Positions 12,601 to 24,981 of a DNA stretch of 64,000 bases are shown piece by piece. The translations under genes were made by a program, and so were the position numbers. A model generated the notes under the pieces. That model did no database searches. It was not told the DNA's origin and saw nothing but the letters and a program-made list of their open reading frames with translations. How positions within the stretch are numbered: position 1 is the first letter of the stretch; the number at the start of each line of letters is the position of its first letter. Source of the DNA: Amphimedon queenslandica (lineage: Eukaryota > Porifera > Demospongiae > Haplosclerida > Niphatidae); contig NW_003546255.1 in NCBI RefSeq assembly GCF_000090795.2, forward strand, positions 49,797 through 113,796. The letters are read 5' to 3'.

Positions 12601-14415
12601 CTGTTGAGAGCAGTAACGACGATGATAATACCGTGAGTCTTTATTTTTTAAATTACATGTACTTGTACACGTATTTTGCATGTTTTAGGAACCTTACAAA
12701 GTGGCGAATCTAAATGTAGATGTAGATTTGCTGCCTACACATCCACCATCTTCTGCTCTGCCTCCTGTAATATCGTCAGTTAATTCGTTACTTGCTCAGT
12801 CGTCTCAAGCTCCGCCTACTTTTATGCAGCCTCCTCTTGGTCTCCCTTCATCAGCAGATCAGCCTGTTCAATCTGTAGCCCCGCCTACTCAAGTCCCACC
12901 CATTTTATCTCAAGCTCCGCCTACTTTTATGCAGCCTCCTCTTGGTCTCCCTTCATCAGCAGAGCAACCTATTCAATCTGTAACCATGCCCAGTCAAGCC
13001 CCACCTATTTTATCTCAAGCCCCACCCACTCAAGCTCTACCCATATCTGATGCTATCAGGGAGAGAGCTGATTTAGAGAAAAATCATTATGATACTTTAG
13101 AAAAGTAAATAAAAATGTACATATACATGTGTACATGTACATGTACGTTGTACAATGTCATTTTAATTTTTAATTTAATGTTTTCATCTCCCTTTCATTG
13201 GTATAATGATGATAATGACACTGTTGTTTTAGATTAAAGGAAGAGCATGCACAAGAGCTAATGAAACTAAAAGAGAAGCTATCCTCTGAACTGGAGGAGA
13301 AGAGGAGCATCTTAGCAAAAGAGAATGAGTCCAAGTTAACAGAAGAGAGGGAAAAGAGAGAGACGGAGCTCAAGAAAAAGAAGAAGAATCTCGAAGAAGA
13401 GCATGACGTGGCACTTGATCTATTGAGGAGAGAGTTTAGAGAGAAAGAGGAGGAGGAGGAGGCAAGGCTGGAGGAGAGCAAAGAATCCATTTTAAGAAAC
13501 ATGAAGAGGAAGGTACTATAGTACATGTACATGTATATGTAGAAGCAGCAGGAGCAGACCACTTTTAATGTACACTAATTTTAGTGAGGGATCATTAAAA
13601 ACAATTTATTATTAACTTAGCTGAAATTACCACACAGTAGAGCGATACCTCAAAGCACTAAATTACATGTAGTATTCACGTGTGCAAAATATTTAAAAAT
13701 ATTAATAATATTATTATATTTATTTCATTTTCTCCTTGTCTCTTTTTACAGATTGATTTGGAGCAACTTGAGCAAGAAAAGCAATTAAAATCAAAGAAAG
13801 ACTTAGCAGTCCAAGAGCTGAAGACTGCAATAGAGAAAGAAATGAAAGAAGAGGAAGAGAAAATGAGAAAAGACATAATGTCTCAGCTAAAGGAGCAACT
13901 GGAGAAGGAGAGAGAAGAGAAAGGGAAAGAGATTGTAGAAGAGAATGAACGTCAACTGGAAGCTGTCAAAGAAGAACTCCAGGCCAGCCTTGATAAAGTA
14001 AGCTGACATAAAATGTACATGTACATGTACATGTAAAAGTAGTTCTTATACATGTACATGTACTAAATCCACATGTACTTTGTACATGTGAAAGTACATG
14101 TACTGAAATCCCACATTTACATTGTGTTTTGGTGTACTATACAATATAGATGAAGAAAGAGTTAGAAGCTGAGCATCAAAAGTCTCTAGACTCAGTGAGA
14201 GAAGACTTGACCAAACAGCACGAGGAGAACCTCCAAAGATTGCGCTCTGAGCTACTCAAAGACTTTAAGTCCAAACAGTTGGAACTAGAAGAACAGAAAA
14301 CCTTACAGTCAGCCATTGAAGAGGAAGCAAGCAGCAGATTAGAAGAGAGGAAGAAGCAACTTAAAGAAGAACATGAGGCTGCACTAGTTAGTATATGTAC
14401 ATATTTAGTACTATA

Positions 14416-14462
<47 letters not shown>

Positions 14463-17400
14463 CATTGTTAATTAAGAGTTACAAATGTACATGTACATGT
14501 AGTTTCTTTTTTATTTTGTGTTTTATTTCATCATAATAGGAAACTTTGCTTGCTTCACAGGAGCAAGAACTAAAAGATTTGAAACAGGAACACGAAAGAA
14601 AGTTAAATGATGAGAAAGAGGCACACTTGGAAGCAATGAAGAAGGACAAAGAAGATCAGAACAATCTTCTCCTTAAGCTAAAGGAAGAGAATGAAGGAGA
14701 GTTGGAGAGGGAAAAGGAGGCACATGAAGTTAAGCTTAGCCTAGAAAGAGAAAGATTTGAGAGAGAGTTTGAGGCCATTAAGGAAGATAGATTGAAAGAG
14801 ATCAAAGTAAAGGGAGAAGAACCAGCTAGCAGTAATGGGGAAAATAAGGTTTGAATTGGTTTTTTGTCCTTTTGTGTACACATGTACATTTACATGTACA
14901 TGTGACGATTCCGACTTCAATTTTCTGTACAAATACCCTATACTATAGCCCATGGTTTTTCTCAAAAAATGGCTCCGAAATCACACCCAATTTTTATTAC
15001 ATTTTCTGATACATATTGATGTCCTTATGCTGTGTAGAAAGTTTGAGCCGATTCCAACTTCAATTTTTCAAGTTACGGCCATTTAAAAAAATTGGCCATT
15101 TTCTGAAAAATACCCTGTACTATAGCCCATGGTTTTTTCCAAAAAATGGCTCCGAAATCACACCCAGTTTTTATTACATTTTCTGATGCATATTGATGTC
15201 CTTATGCTATGTAGAAAGTTTTAGCTGATTCCTACTTCAATTTTTTGGGTTATGGCCATTTAAAAAGTACATGTACTTATACATATATGTATCCTGTACT
15301 GTAGCCCATGCTTTTTTCAAAAATCAGCTTTGAGATCATCCCTAATTGTATTACATGTATAATGTACATGTACATGTACATTTTCTAGTACATGTAAATG
15401 TATAATGTACATGTTTATGTGTACATGCTGTGTAGTAAGTTTGAGCATTTAAAATTTTCAAGTTACATGTACATGTACATGTACAGTAAGTCAGTAACAG
15501 CATACTGATCCTGATTTACATGTACTTTACTACTCTATTTCTCTTCCTTCATCATACATGTAGTTATTGTTTGGAGGTGAGAGATACAGTGCTACTAACA
15601 ATCAACTGATATTTGACAACATGACAACAACTCGTGATCACAGTCTCCTCAGACAATCACTGACATCACCTTTACCCGACCCTCCACCCATTACAATACC
15701 TCACCAACACGAAATACATGTACATGTACCTTCACAGCCATCACTTATCCCACACTCTGCTTCACAAACGGCACCTCCCCTTGCTTCACCTCCCTCTTTA
15801 GCACTCCAATCAGTTACTGATAATACTTCCACTGCTACATGTACTGCAACCAGTGCTGATATTTTTAATGACGTCAAGAGCCTTCGGGCAGCCCAGCAAT
15901 CTCTCCTAGCAGACGTCATGAAGTTAAGAGAAGAGAAGGAAAGGCTTTTGACCGATAAATCAAGCAGAGACAAGCATGTGCATGTACAAGACAAAAGGGA
16001 GAAAAAGGTTAGAGTATCAATTCGTGATATTTCTACAGCTACTAGTGAGAACCTAGCAAGACTTGATACTGAAGGCACAAGTGGTTCACCTACTACAGCA
16101 CACATATTAAGATCAGAAGGAGGACGCTTGTTTAAAAGAAAAGAATATGCTCCTAATAGTAGCGATGAATCCACACTCTTTGATGATGAGGACCAAATAC
16201 ATGCACAGCAATCACACAAAACTGATGGCCCATTGGATTATACAGCTAACCATCCGACCATCACTCATTATGCTTCACAGTCGGGAGTATCCCCTCCTGT
16301 TGAAGTTAATGAGAAGACTCAAAGGACTCAAATGACTCCAAGAGAGGGCAAAGTCAAGCGAGAGAAAGATGCACTCTTTGATAAAATAAAGCTGAAACTT
16401 GATAAAGTTTGTTTCTTTTATGATTGTCATTTTATCTTCTTTTTTTCTTGTTCTTAGGAAGCTGCAGCTATCAGAGAAATGGAAAAGAAGCTGCAACAGG
16501 ATGGGAGGAGAATGAGAGTGTTTAGTGACAAATTATTAAAAGAAACACAAAATATTCAAGAAGAGGATCAAGAGGTACATGTACATGAATGTTTATTGTA
16601 TTATACACATGCCAGGGTTTTCCCGCAAAGCGTACTAAATGAGCTAAACAGCATGAGCTTCATGAGCTGACAAGCACTACAATACAGTACATGTACATAG
16701 CATTTGGAGCAACTTTAAATATTTATAAAAAATCCAAACCTTATCAGAATTAGTTCAAACTTTCTACACAACATACATGTAAGTACATGTATTTGTATCA
16801 AGAAAAATTATAAAAATGCAGAATTCTTTACTTTTTAATCTTGGCGAAATTGGGCCAAAATATATCTCTGTGCTGTAGTACAGGAACTTTGGCCCAATTT
16901 TTGAGCAACATTGCGATATATGTACAGTACATGTATACATGTACATGTACATGTACACTACATGTACATGTACATGCATGGTGTATGTACATGCCCTTAG
17001 GCTAGATTAGGTAGAGAGTTTGAAATTATTATTAATGGCTAAGTATTATTAAATACTTTGCTGTTCTAATATTTCTGTCTGCATATTTTGTACTTCGATA
17101 AGATGATTGAATTAATTATAATTCTTATTTAGTTCAAATTTATTATTATTCTTGGAATCCTATCTGCCTCTTTCTCACTTTTCTGTCTTCTTTCCCTCTA
17201 TAACTACAACTCAACTTTGCTTCCTTCTTTTCCTCCCTCCCTCCCTCCCTCCCTCTCTCTCTCTCTCTCCTATTATAGTCCGAAGACATTACCCAAAATA
17301 ATGGCAGTAGTGGGAGTGATCTAGAAGACTATAATTCAATATACAGTGCTGATTCACAGCCACATCCAGTTACTCCCAGCCCATCATACACTAGTGCTCA

Positions 17401-20400
17401 TATTGCTACTCTTAGAGACCAGCTTGTCAAGGAGGGCTTGCTGCAAGAGTCAAAGTCTCGTTCCCGTTCTCGCAAGACTCATTCCCGTTCCCACAAGTCC
17501 CATTCTCACTCTCGCAAACTTAGTTTTCACGCTAAAAAGTATAGTCAGAAGCCTCATGCCCGTTCCAATCGGACTCGTTCCCACACTCACGGAACTCATT
17601 CTCAAACTTCCAGACCCGAAAACTCATTCCTACGCATAGAAGACTTACAAGATTCTAGTGGAGTCAGCAGTTCTTCGGAATTCTCCGCTTCCGATGTTGC
17701 CCCTCATGGTGCTACGTCGGTCGACTGGTCAAAAGGCAATAGGTCTAATGGTCCGTCTGTCTCTAGTGCATTGGAAAAGATTAATGATCAGTTGGAGGAG
17801 GTTTTGGGTTGTTTAAATGAAAGAGAGACTCCTTTACCTACTTCTTCTCATCATAGAAGAGACCCTATGCTGTATCCCTTCTCTCCTCCTCCCCCTCCTC
17901 CTCTCCCTCTCCTTCCTTCTCCCTTTCCTCCCCCTCCCTCTCTCTCTCCTACTTCTCTCCCTCCTGCTTCAAGCTCTTCATTCCCTAGTGCTCTTGATGC
18001 ATCGCTCCAGGAGAAATGGAGAAACAAACTAGGTAATGCTGTTCATGTAAATGTACATATACATGAAAAAGTATATGTACATGTACATGTACATGTACAT
18101 GTACATGTACATGCATGCATGTGCATGTATATACATGTACAGCATAATAGGGCAGTATCGTATTACAAAGGCTCAGCTGTGCATGTGCGGTATGTGTTGT
18201 ACATTTTTATGGCTGCTTATTAATAGCTGTATGTGTAATACTAGGATGATATTGGTACTGTATCATTATAAAGCCTTTTAAATGCTTCAAAACTTGTTTA
18301 CTGCTTTTCTTAAGGACAGAACTCTTATTAATTAAATCAAGACTCCTGGCTCGATCTACGTGTACATGTACATACATGTATAAATGTGCATGTACATGTA
18401 CATTATATGACCAATAAGTATGTTAGTAGTATCAACTGTCAATGATACTTAAAGTAGAAGTATTGTACATGTACATGTATGGTCATCTGTATTAATGTAG
18501 AGCTGACTTCTTTGTTGTCTTTGTCCTTGTCTATAAAAAGGAAATGGCGCACTCCCTTGAACGCACGTTCATATAATTAAGTGAAACTGATATCCTTTTA
18601 GCCTTTCTACTTCATTACTTCAACTAGTACTAGTTCTAATTCTCACTCTGTGTGTCTCTCTTACTCTAAATGCTCATAATAGCTTGTTGACAGACATGCC
18701 TTGTTTGTTTCTTCTTCCTTTTGATTGCTGTTGTGTACAAGTCTTCTCTCACTCTTTGATCCAGTTGTTAGGGGTAGATTTATTTCTTGTTTTAAGCTGA
18801 TAGGGTATACATTATACTCATAGTGTGAGAGAGAAAAGGGGGAGCCTATTGTACACAGCTTAGCTATGCATGCACTTCTTGCTTGCATTGCGTTGTTGAT
18901 TATTATTGCTCTTTTTAATCTGCGAACAAATTAGTCAACTAGACTTTGTAGTTTGTACATGCCTATGTTTGAGTTGTACTTTCCTCCCTTTCTCCCACTT
19001 TCCTTCTCTGTCTCTCTCACTCACTCACTCTGTCTGTCTGTCTGTCTGTCTCTCTTTCTCTCTGTCTCTCTCTATTCGCGATCTCTCCTGCATTCCTTAT
19101 TAATAATTATTTCCTTTTCACTTCATTGGTTTCCACCCAAAATTCCAACGGAGCTACGTGCAGTTACATGCATGCAGTTCACTCGCTCTTTATCATTTAG
19201 CTCTAATTGTCTTATTAAACCTTTAATTGGAATGTGCGCTGAATTAGCGTGGGCGTGATAGGGGTAATCGAATAGAGTTTGCTGACTCCAGTTTAGACAA
19301 GTAATGGTTCAGTATTATTAGTAGAACAGAGTGTCAGTTATATTTATGATGATAGCCCATATTAGCAGAAGGTTATCATTATTATTATTAACAGCACAAT
19401 CTGTTGATGTACATGTACATGTATAGTGGGAAGAGAGTATAATTTGTTCATGTACATATGCATAGTAGGAATAGGAAGAGAGTATACATGTATAATATGT
19501 CTGGTGTGCATCATGTACATGTACATGTGTGGTGTAGGTTCAAATTTGCACTATGGTATATCACAACTGAGTAGTGTACTTGCCTGTTGGTATACTGGTT
19601 CTATTGTTGTGCCTGACCTGTGATTGCCTCTCACTGAGCGTGAGCTCCATTAATGACATTTATTGAGTCAAGGCAACATTCATTAACCTCTAACGCTATT
19701 CATGAGCCAAGTGTCGAACCAAACTTGGTATTGTGTTATTCACGATGGCCAATTGTTACCATAGGAAAGGAGGAGTATCAGTGCCTACACAATACATCCC
19801 TGTAGCTACATGTACTTGTACATTGGCCACACACAAATGTCGTATTGAACACGTGTACATTTAATTGTAGCTACATGTACACATGTAGGCTCCTTTTTTC
19901 CTACGAATGTGCTTAAGTTAAGCACACCCTCATGTCTTGGTAAACTCCTCATGTCTTCTTTGTGTATGTGCAACTGCTCTTTTAATGCTAGCATACACAG
20001 CAACTGTAGTCTCTTAGCATTAGTAAATTAAGCAAAAAATAATAATGACTGTACAACAGATATCATGATATTTATGTACTCTATGCAGTATATTTTATGC
20101 ATGTACATTTTATGCTATCATACCGCCAGACAATGGTTATACATGTAATGTACATGTATGCATGGAAAACACATGTTGACACACGCAATCAGTGAGGCTT
20201 TGAACACCTGCAGCTGTTACCACTTGTACTGTGTGAAGGTATTGAGTGGTGACTGGTGAGTGAAGTCTCATTAGGGCTAGGAGTGTCTTACTGACCAGAA
20301 CTGGACACTTGTGCCATTAGACTTGCCATTAGTTTGTAGCCCCCCCCTCCCCCGAGTGTGTAGTATTAAAAGAAATGTAATGATCTTTTTATGTGCATGT

Positions 20401-21186
20401 ACATGTATTATTATTATTATTATTATTATCATTATTATTACTATTATTGCCTTTTTATTTATTTTTATTTTTATCATACTCTGTAGATGCTGGAGCAGCA
20501 AAAGAAGGCACAAGGTATGTATGTATGTTACAATTATTTTACAAAATAAATATAAAATCTGTAGTCTTGTTATATTATTATTTTATTATGTATATAGTTG
20601 TGACGGATGATGATGCAGTGTCCATACCTTGTGGCTATTATTTTTTTCATTACCCTTGTTTGCAAACATAATAGCAATAGCGTAACGATAATTATGCAAA
20701 CAGAAACGGATAGAAGTAGATGGGAGAGTGAGGGAGATGGAGAAACAAGAGGAGTGGGAGAGAGAGAGAGAGAGATACAAGAGCAGCGCTACGCAGTGTA
20801 GAAATCTGACTGGAATAACACTTGTCAATTAGTTGCTTTGATTTTTGTAATTAATGTACATGTACACACACATAATGGACACACACACACATTCAGTTAT
20901 TTGTGTGATCAGGGACCCACAATAAACATACTCACCCAATCAGGACACACAACCACTTATATATATATACCCACTGTACTTTAAAATGATAATAGTACAT
21001 GTACTTTTTTAAGCAGGAGCTATTTAAATTCCTTCTCTTATGCTTTTATTTTATAGCTCAGGCCCAAGATGGACTGATACGCTTCCTCTCTCTTCTTCAA
21101 AGCTCAGCAGAGAAGGACGCCACCTTATCCAAAAACATAAAGACTGGCTTGGAGAATTTCGAAAAAATCTACCACGGCAACCATAG
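6628..21186 (+). CDS. CEP164: Centrosomal protein CEP164, 16 exons
   Basis: CEP164 is a distal-appendage protein of the mother centriole, needed for membrane docking and cilium assembly. Exons by eye: 6628-6733, 7845-7956, 8203-8449, 8691-8855, 8899-9129, 12495-12632, 12689-13104, 13233-13512, 13752-13997, 14150-14386, 14540-14848, 15564-16406, 16458-16574, 17279-18032, 20487-20514, 21057-21186. They sum to 1452 aa plus stop; the human protein is about 1460. The N-terminus has the family pattern YEILEEIYDDSYEPTQED, then GIDPVHEKDL, then a WW domain (LPESWRP, GYFYHNFATGQSTWEHPCD). Exons 8-11 give a long Glu/Lys-rich coiled coil. Exon 14 is Ser/Arg/His-rich, then polyproline, ending in SLQEKWRNKLG, like human FLLEKWRKYF. 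The last exon has IQKHKDWLGEFRKN, like human IIEANRRWLERVKN. Intron 5 contains two antisense genes and a MITE. Confidence 0.93.
6866..7300 (+). other. Unassigned open frame in CEP164 intron 1
   Basis: An open frame from about 6866 with an ATG at 6872 has varied, protein-like content for roughly 145 codons (for example SVHSKSVKAHFNGYSLLPSY and EDEGFDSRGREWEG), then runs into a dispersed repeat. It does not share the phase-1 exit of exon 1 in an obvious way. It could be an alternative exon, a small nested gene or a decayed copy. No family is recognised. Confidence 0.25.
7310..7800. repeat. Dispersed palindrome-core repeat, two units plus end
   Basis: Two units with cores AAGTCCCTGTACTATAGTACATGG near 7362 and 7547 (about 186 bp apart), followed by AGGAGAGAATYCTCCAT and TGATGCRTATACAT. 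The right end continues into GCTTGTCAGCTCATAAGCATG and GGGGAAACCCTGC. A related end segment lies in inverse order at 16612-16680, which suggests a defined boundary of the element. Confidence 0.8.
9595..10431 (-). CDS. Multi-pass membrane protein, nested in CEP164 intron 5 (copy 1)
   Basis: Uncharacterised, 278 aa from the ATG at 10431. I chose this start because the frame is open further upstream only to a GTG. The ATG has a good context (AGAATGG). There are about five hydrophobic segments: near residues 15-43 (LLGIPAITLILFIIFAP, followed by FCCCGC), 85-115 (CYTYFLFFMFLVLSVHCIC), 155-182, 195-228 and 245-265. The loop before segment 2 reads FFLNKDGDRFIVYGYKAP. An NGT glycosylation sequon lies between segments 2 and 3, and the tail is Lys-rich. 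It is intronless in this reading, antisense to CEP164, and a tandem duplicate of the gene at 10676-11530. No known family is recognised. A CTTAG splice-acceptor-like site just upstream leaves an extra 5' exon possible. Confidence 0.7.
   Translation of the reverse strand: MAFFIDEDKSNIINYITFLVTLTILLGIPAITLILFIIFAPMFCCCGCMDKKCHRIQKKMTNIVQKIFFFLNKDGDRFIVYGYKAPICYTYFLFFMFLVLSVHCICTFWAGINSKNDELDHLRNNDPDYIYKNCYGDDAVQIEVAENGTCIEIAFIDGFEAASVTFGLSALAVSFLTCVLLKMTQGNSIRKKITCRQLCCITSAVLIQIAFIVVPRNIILSYAVVFFNGDETDGPFDTKSLFSSVAICDAISLTMFTPWLCFEKVKKPSKKTTTGENP
10676..11530 (-). CDS. Multi-pass membrane protein, nested in CEP164 intron 5 (copy 2)
   Basis: Uncharacterised, 284 aa from the ATG at 11530 (context AGAATGG). 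It is a close paralogue of the gene at 9595-10431, with the same segment order, the same FCCCGC cluster, the same NKDGDRFIVYGYKAP loop and the same CRQLCCITSAVLIQIAFIVV segment. Differences are concentrated in the extracellular-type loops, for example a longer insert after NCYPFHKG and the stretch before the last segment. The frame is open upstream only to a TTG, and the AG dinucleotides upstream of copy 1 are changed here. The two copies lie 245 bp apart, head to tail. Function is unknown; a small sponge-specific membrane family is the best guess. Confidence 0.7.
   Translation of the reverse strand: MAFFINKNESGTINAITYLATLILLFGIPAITLILFVIFAPFFCCCGCLGEKCNQIQKKMTNIVQKIFFFLNKDGDRFIVYGYKAPICYTYFLFFMFLVLSVHCICTFWTGINSKNDELEQLRDSDPNYIYRNCYPFHKGSTVQIDTPVNGTCIEIALIDGLEAASVTFGFSALAVSFLTYILLKMTQGNSIRKKITCRQLCCITSAVLIQIAFIVVPRVIILYYTFIFFVGSGNDTIDGFFDESSVLSAIAICDAISLTMFTPWLCFEKVKKPSKETTPEEIP
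11911..12344. mobile_element. Non-autonomous DNA transposon (MITE), 434 bp
   Basis: The left end ATTGTGACCTAATATGAGAA (11911 on), continuing AAACCAGGCTA, is matched by the reverse complement of the right end, ATTGTGACCAAATATGAGAA continuing AAACCAGGCTA (12344 back). That gives about 30 bp of inverted repeat with one mismatch. The interior has no open frame. The target-site duplication is not clear. It lies in CEP164 intron 5, downstream of the antisense membrane genes' 5' ends. Confidence 0.82.
14880..15345. repeat. Dispersed repeat, diverged subfamily
   Basis: Three related units of about 175 bp with the core CCTGTACTATAGCCCATGG, the block AAAAATGGCTCCGAAATCAC and ACATTTTCTGATRCATATTG. The palindrome found elsewhere is broken here because the right arm reads GCCCATGG. 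It lies in CEP164 intron 11. Confidence 0.75.
16600..16985. repeat. Dispersed palindrome repeat and TACATG run
   Basis: Contains the GTTTTCCCGC...GAGCTGACAAGCACT end segment, then TTTGGAGCAACTTTAAA, TTCAAACTTTCTACACAACAT and a core around 16867-16885, followed by TACATG hexamers. It lies in CEP164 intron 13. Confidence 0.7.
18040..20486. other. CEP164 intron 14: simple repeats only
   Basis: Opens with a long TACATG/GTACAT run (18050-18140), followed by further such runs near 18360, 18470, 19410 and 19510, a CTGT/CT tract near 19000-19075 and a TTA run near 20406. The open frames across it are repeat-driven. No nested gene is seen. Confidence 0.6.
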
Positions 21187-22400
21187 ATACACTTATAAAT
21201 ATGCACATTCTGCATTCAAAATAATTAGATAATTATTTTTAATGATAATTATTATTATTTTATTCCTTAAAAAGTTTTCATAGCCAAAGGCTAAAAATGA
21301 ATTTTTACTTTACCACCGATGATCAGCATGGCGGCAAATGCGTGGGTGTTTTCTCGCGGACCAATCAAATCCGCTCCCGGGTAGTGAGGGATGTGCCGCC
21401 AATATTCATGGGTTGTTGACTGCTTTGACCTCACTATGAGAGTCACTGCTGAGTGGAACAGTGGCAGTAACAGTAGTAGAGCTGAGAGAAAGGAGACTGA
21501 TCACTGGAGGAAGACTAGCGGGAGTTATACAACTGCCTCTTGAGGCTACCGCCCGAACTTAACTAAAGAAAACGTGAAAAGTCTCAAAAAGTAAGCGACA
21601 CATGGCTATGTGTGTATGTTTGTACAATAATGCGATAAGGAGTCTTCTGTTTGCGTGTTTGTAAACCACTACTGTGTATATACATTATATTATCCTATAA
21701 AGAGAGAGAGAGAGATCATAGTTATCATAGACAATACATGAGAAAACAAGCTGCATGTACATGGCACTGTAAATTTCTTGGATCTGTTTGTTCTAACCCT
21801 TTCCTACCACTTCAAATGCTCCCTTGAGATGCTTAGTACATGCATATTGCAATTTCCAATGTACATGTACACTATAAAAACTATTGACTGCATTTGACAT
21901 CCAATTCAGTACATGTACATGTACATGTATGTGCAGGCAGATGAGCTATTTTAGTCTCTATTTTAATCTGATTATTTATATCTTTTGAGTTTCATTTTGA
22001 GCCAGCCCAACGTTATTGCAGCTGGCCTGTGCATTATAATAGTATTTTTAAATTGCAGTCATTCTCTTAGCATCATATCACCCTGTCCCATGATTCAGTT
22101 CTACAAGAACTATGATGTTCTAATATAAACTTTCATGCAGCAATAGTAGTAGTAGTAATAATAATAACAATAATAATGTTCTCTTTTTATTTTAGGATAT
22201 AGTTCACCTTGTATAAATACAGCAAGCCTGTAGCACCAAATTGATTATTACCAATCGGTAAGTATATGCACACTCTAGCATGCACCTTAATAATGTTATT
22301 TTAGTCGAGCCATTGTTGTAAAGATCTGTTCCTAATTGCTATAGAGATTACCAAAGGATCTAATACCTTTTCGTTATTAACACAAGCCTAATACAAATAG
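21187..22400 (+). promoter_or_regulatory. Promoter and spliced 5' leader of the cadherin gene
   Basis: After the CEP164 stop, sequence near 21336-21420 is less AT-rich and holds a GGACCAATCAAA CCAAT-type box. Three short leader-exon candidates follow. The first is an exon ending AAAAA at 21590 before GTAAGC. The second is 22196-22257, with TTTTATTTTAG before and GTAAGTA after. The third is 22345-22400, with GCTATAG before and GTAAGTT after. None carries a long frame. They plausibly join the acceptor at 24926 in front of the cadherin coding exon. Confidence 0.5.
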
Positions 22401-24926
22401 GTAAGTTCATTCAAGTTATGTTAATGCTGGCACTGGGGCGGGTGGTGTCTGTCCTTTAGAGGGCTTATCTGTTCTGTCCTGTTAACTAAGTGATAGACAC
22501 ATATAGTCCCAATAAGTCTGAAATGCATTATTAGCATTATGAATATTCATTGGTTCACTACTTGCATGCATGACTACGCCCAGGTATATATGGTTGTTAG
22601 CTTGAAGAGGTTTGAGGCCTTTGATCTTGATTGTGAATCGCTTTAATTTAATATTGTACAATGTTGATACATATAAGGCAATAAAGTGTGTGTGTTCTCT
22701 ATACAGTATTGTAATGTCTTGCTCTCTTTTATTGCTCTAATAGTCAGTAATGATGTGTGTGTGAGTGTGTGTGTGTGAGGTGTCTATGGCTTGTGTAATG
22801 TTTAAGGAACTTTTGTAGCTAGTTTTGACTTGATTGGTCACGTTACAGTGTCAGTGTAATAAAGAGGGAGAGAGGGAGAGAGAGGAAGAGAGGGGTGGAT
22901 AAATAAACAGTAAACCATAGACAGAAAGGGAAGACGTGGTGAATCAATATTTACAATATTAAGTATCTCTGTGTGTATTATTGATATGATAAGCTGATTT
23001 CAAGGAATTGAGAACCTTATCATGTAGCATACTGGGAGTTCAAAAAAGGAGAAGGCATGCCGTGTGTACTGTAGATTGAGAGAGGAGGAGGAGCAGAGGG
23101 AGGAAAGGAGATTGTGTATCGAGTTGCCACACCAACAACAAATATTGACACTGAGGGAATTGCTCTTCTCCCCCATAAAGCAAAGGAGAATGCAACCGTA
23201 GTAACCCAAAACATCATCCAGTAATTGGATGAGCACATGCAGAGGCTTAGATCTTATTGCTTAGCATTGTTGTGTCTGGACGTTAGGTTCATGCTCTTGC
23301 ATTGGTGCATGCTTCGTTTAGCATGGCTGGTTTGTGGTCAGCAAAGAAATGACAAACATTACTTAGCTATGCGCTTTTGAGCAAATTGATGGCGCCAGGT
23401 TGGAAGTTCCGTTGCATTGTATGTAATTATAATATCTCTCCTACTGCCCCCGAAATCTGTATAAGCGTCTGTGTTCATTCCTGTGGGTTTATCCTCATTC
23501 CAATTCAAACCACAAGAATCCAGGGGAAGTTGTACACGTATGTATGTATGTACATTAGCAAGTCTATGTACTTGTTTGTGTTTGTGTGGCCTTTTTTATT
23601 CTTTGATACATTGTCTCTCTTCCTCTGTTTCCTCTCTCTCTCTCTCTCTTGGCTCTCTCTTAGCACTACAATTCATTATCTTGATTAATTTTATTAGAGC
23701 AATTGCTTGCCTTGGCAGCCTTCCAAAACTATAAGTTATAATGGGGATTCTTTGTGCTTGTATATCCATGTACATACTCATGATATGTGAAGAAAAGGCA
23801 AGGCCCAATGCTACACACACACACACATGTACAGTACATGTATGCACCAAAATAACTTTAATATCTTTTCTTCTATTTTATGCCCATATGTACAGTGTAC
23901 AGTGTACAGTGTAGTGTCAGATATTCTGATACTATGTTATAGTAGCTCGGTAACTGATACTCTTTCTCATATTAGTTTGCCTTCCTTCAAGTGTGTGCCC
24001 TTTATCAGTGTAATTTGAACTGACACTATTACCTTTATACTTTTCACGTCCATCAACTGCGTCATGTACATATACATGCACTGCACGTCACCCACAAATA
24101 ACTAGAATGAGACCTAAATAGTATACGTGCAATGTAATTTGTAACCGATACTTTTTTATTACGTACATGTATTACATATTTTCGATGGGAAAATGCAGAG
24201 AGAAGTCCTTCTATTATTATTTCACTCCCTTCCATTATATATGCCTTGTTAGTTACATAATCATCTAAATATTTATCACCTTTTAATGGCGAGTACCTCC
24301 CTCTCCCTTTTAGCCTGGGAACGACCCGTGGGTGTGGGTGGGTGGATTTTCTCGTGACATTCCAATGGTTTCTACCCCCAGTCCTGTCCCTCACAGGGTA
24401 TAATCCCTCTATGTTGCACCATTGATGTTTAATTTTACAGCAATTGATTTCTTATCATTCCATTTCTTTGCGGCAAGTTTATTTCTTTCTCTCCCTCTCA
24501 TGTTTATGTTGTAGTATTAGTATCATTATCAAAAGTGAGAGATATTTTGGCTCCCAAACAAATTCAAAAGCCACAGCTGTCATAAGAGGAGTCAAATAGC
24601 TTTCTCTCCCTCTCTCTTCTCATACTGTATGCATAAGCACTGTTTATACATGTACACTAATCCTCTTGTGATGTATAGAATGTATGCAACATTAATGTGT
24701 GTGTATATACATGTACAATGTGTGTGTGTAGGGGTATAAGAAATCTCTATGATGTGTTATTAGTTAGTGTCTGATTCAGTTTACTTGCTGCGTGTGCTTG
24801 TCTGGTCTGGTATGTGCTAGCTGTTTTATGATGTGCTTTATTTTGAATAATTTTTTAAATGAAAAATAATTTATTATCATTACACAATCTTTCTTCTTCT
24901 CTCTGTCTCTCTCTCTTTTTCTATAG
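22401..24926. other. Probable intron before the cadherin coding exon
   Basis: Contains GT, CT and GAGAGG runs and some TACATG. It ends in a strong polypyrimidine tract and CTATAG at 24926. I see no coding exon. Confidence 0.5.
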
Positions 24927-24981
24927 GCTGTCCTCCTTGAAATTAGTGATAATTCATCAAAGAATACCAATCAAAGTCGCC

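Noticed and set aside
18051-18281. Met-Tyr / His-Val rich frames
   Set aside because: Products of TACATG/GTACAT hexamer runs in a CEP164 intron; no splice or homology support.
24859-24981. N-terminal extension of the cadherin from an upstream in-frame ATG
   Set aside because: It spans a polypyrimidine tract and CTATAG acceptor, and it would bury the clear signal peptide that starts at 24982.
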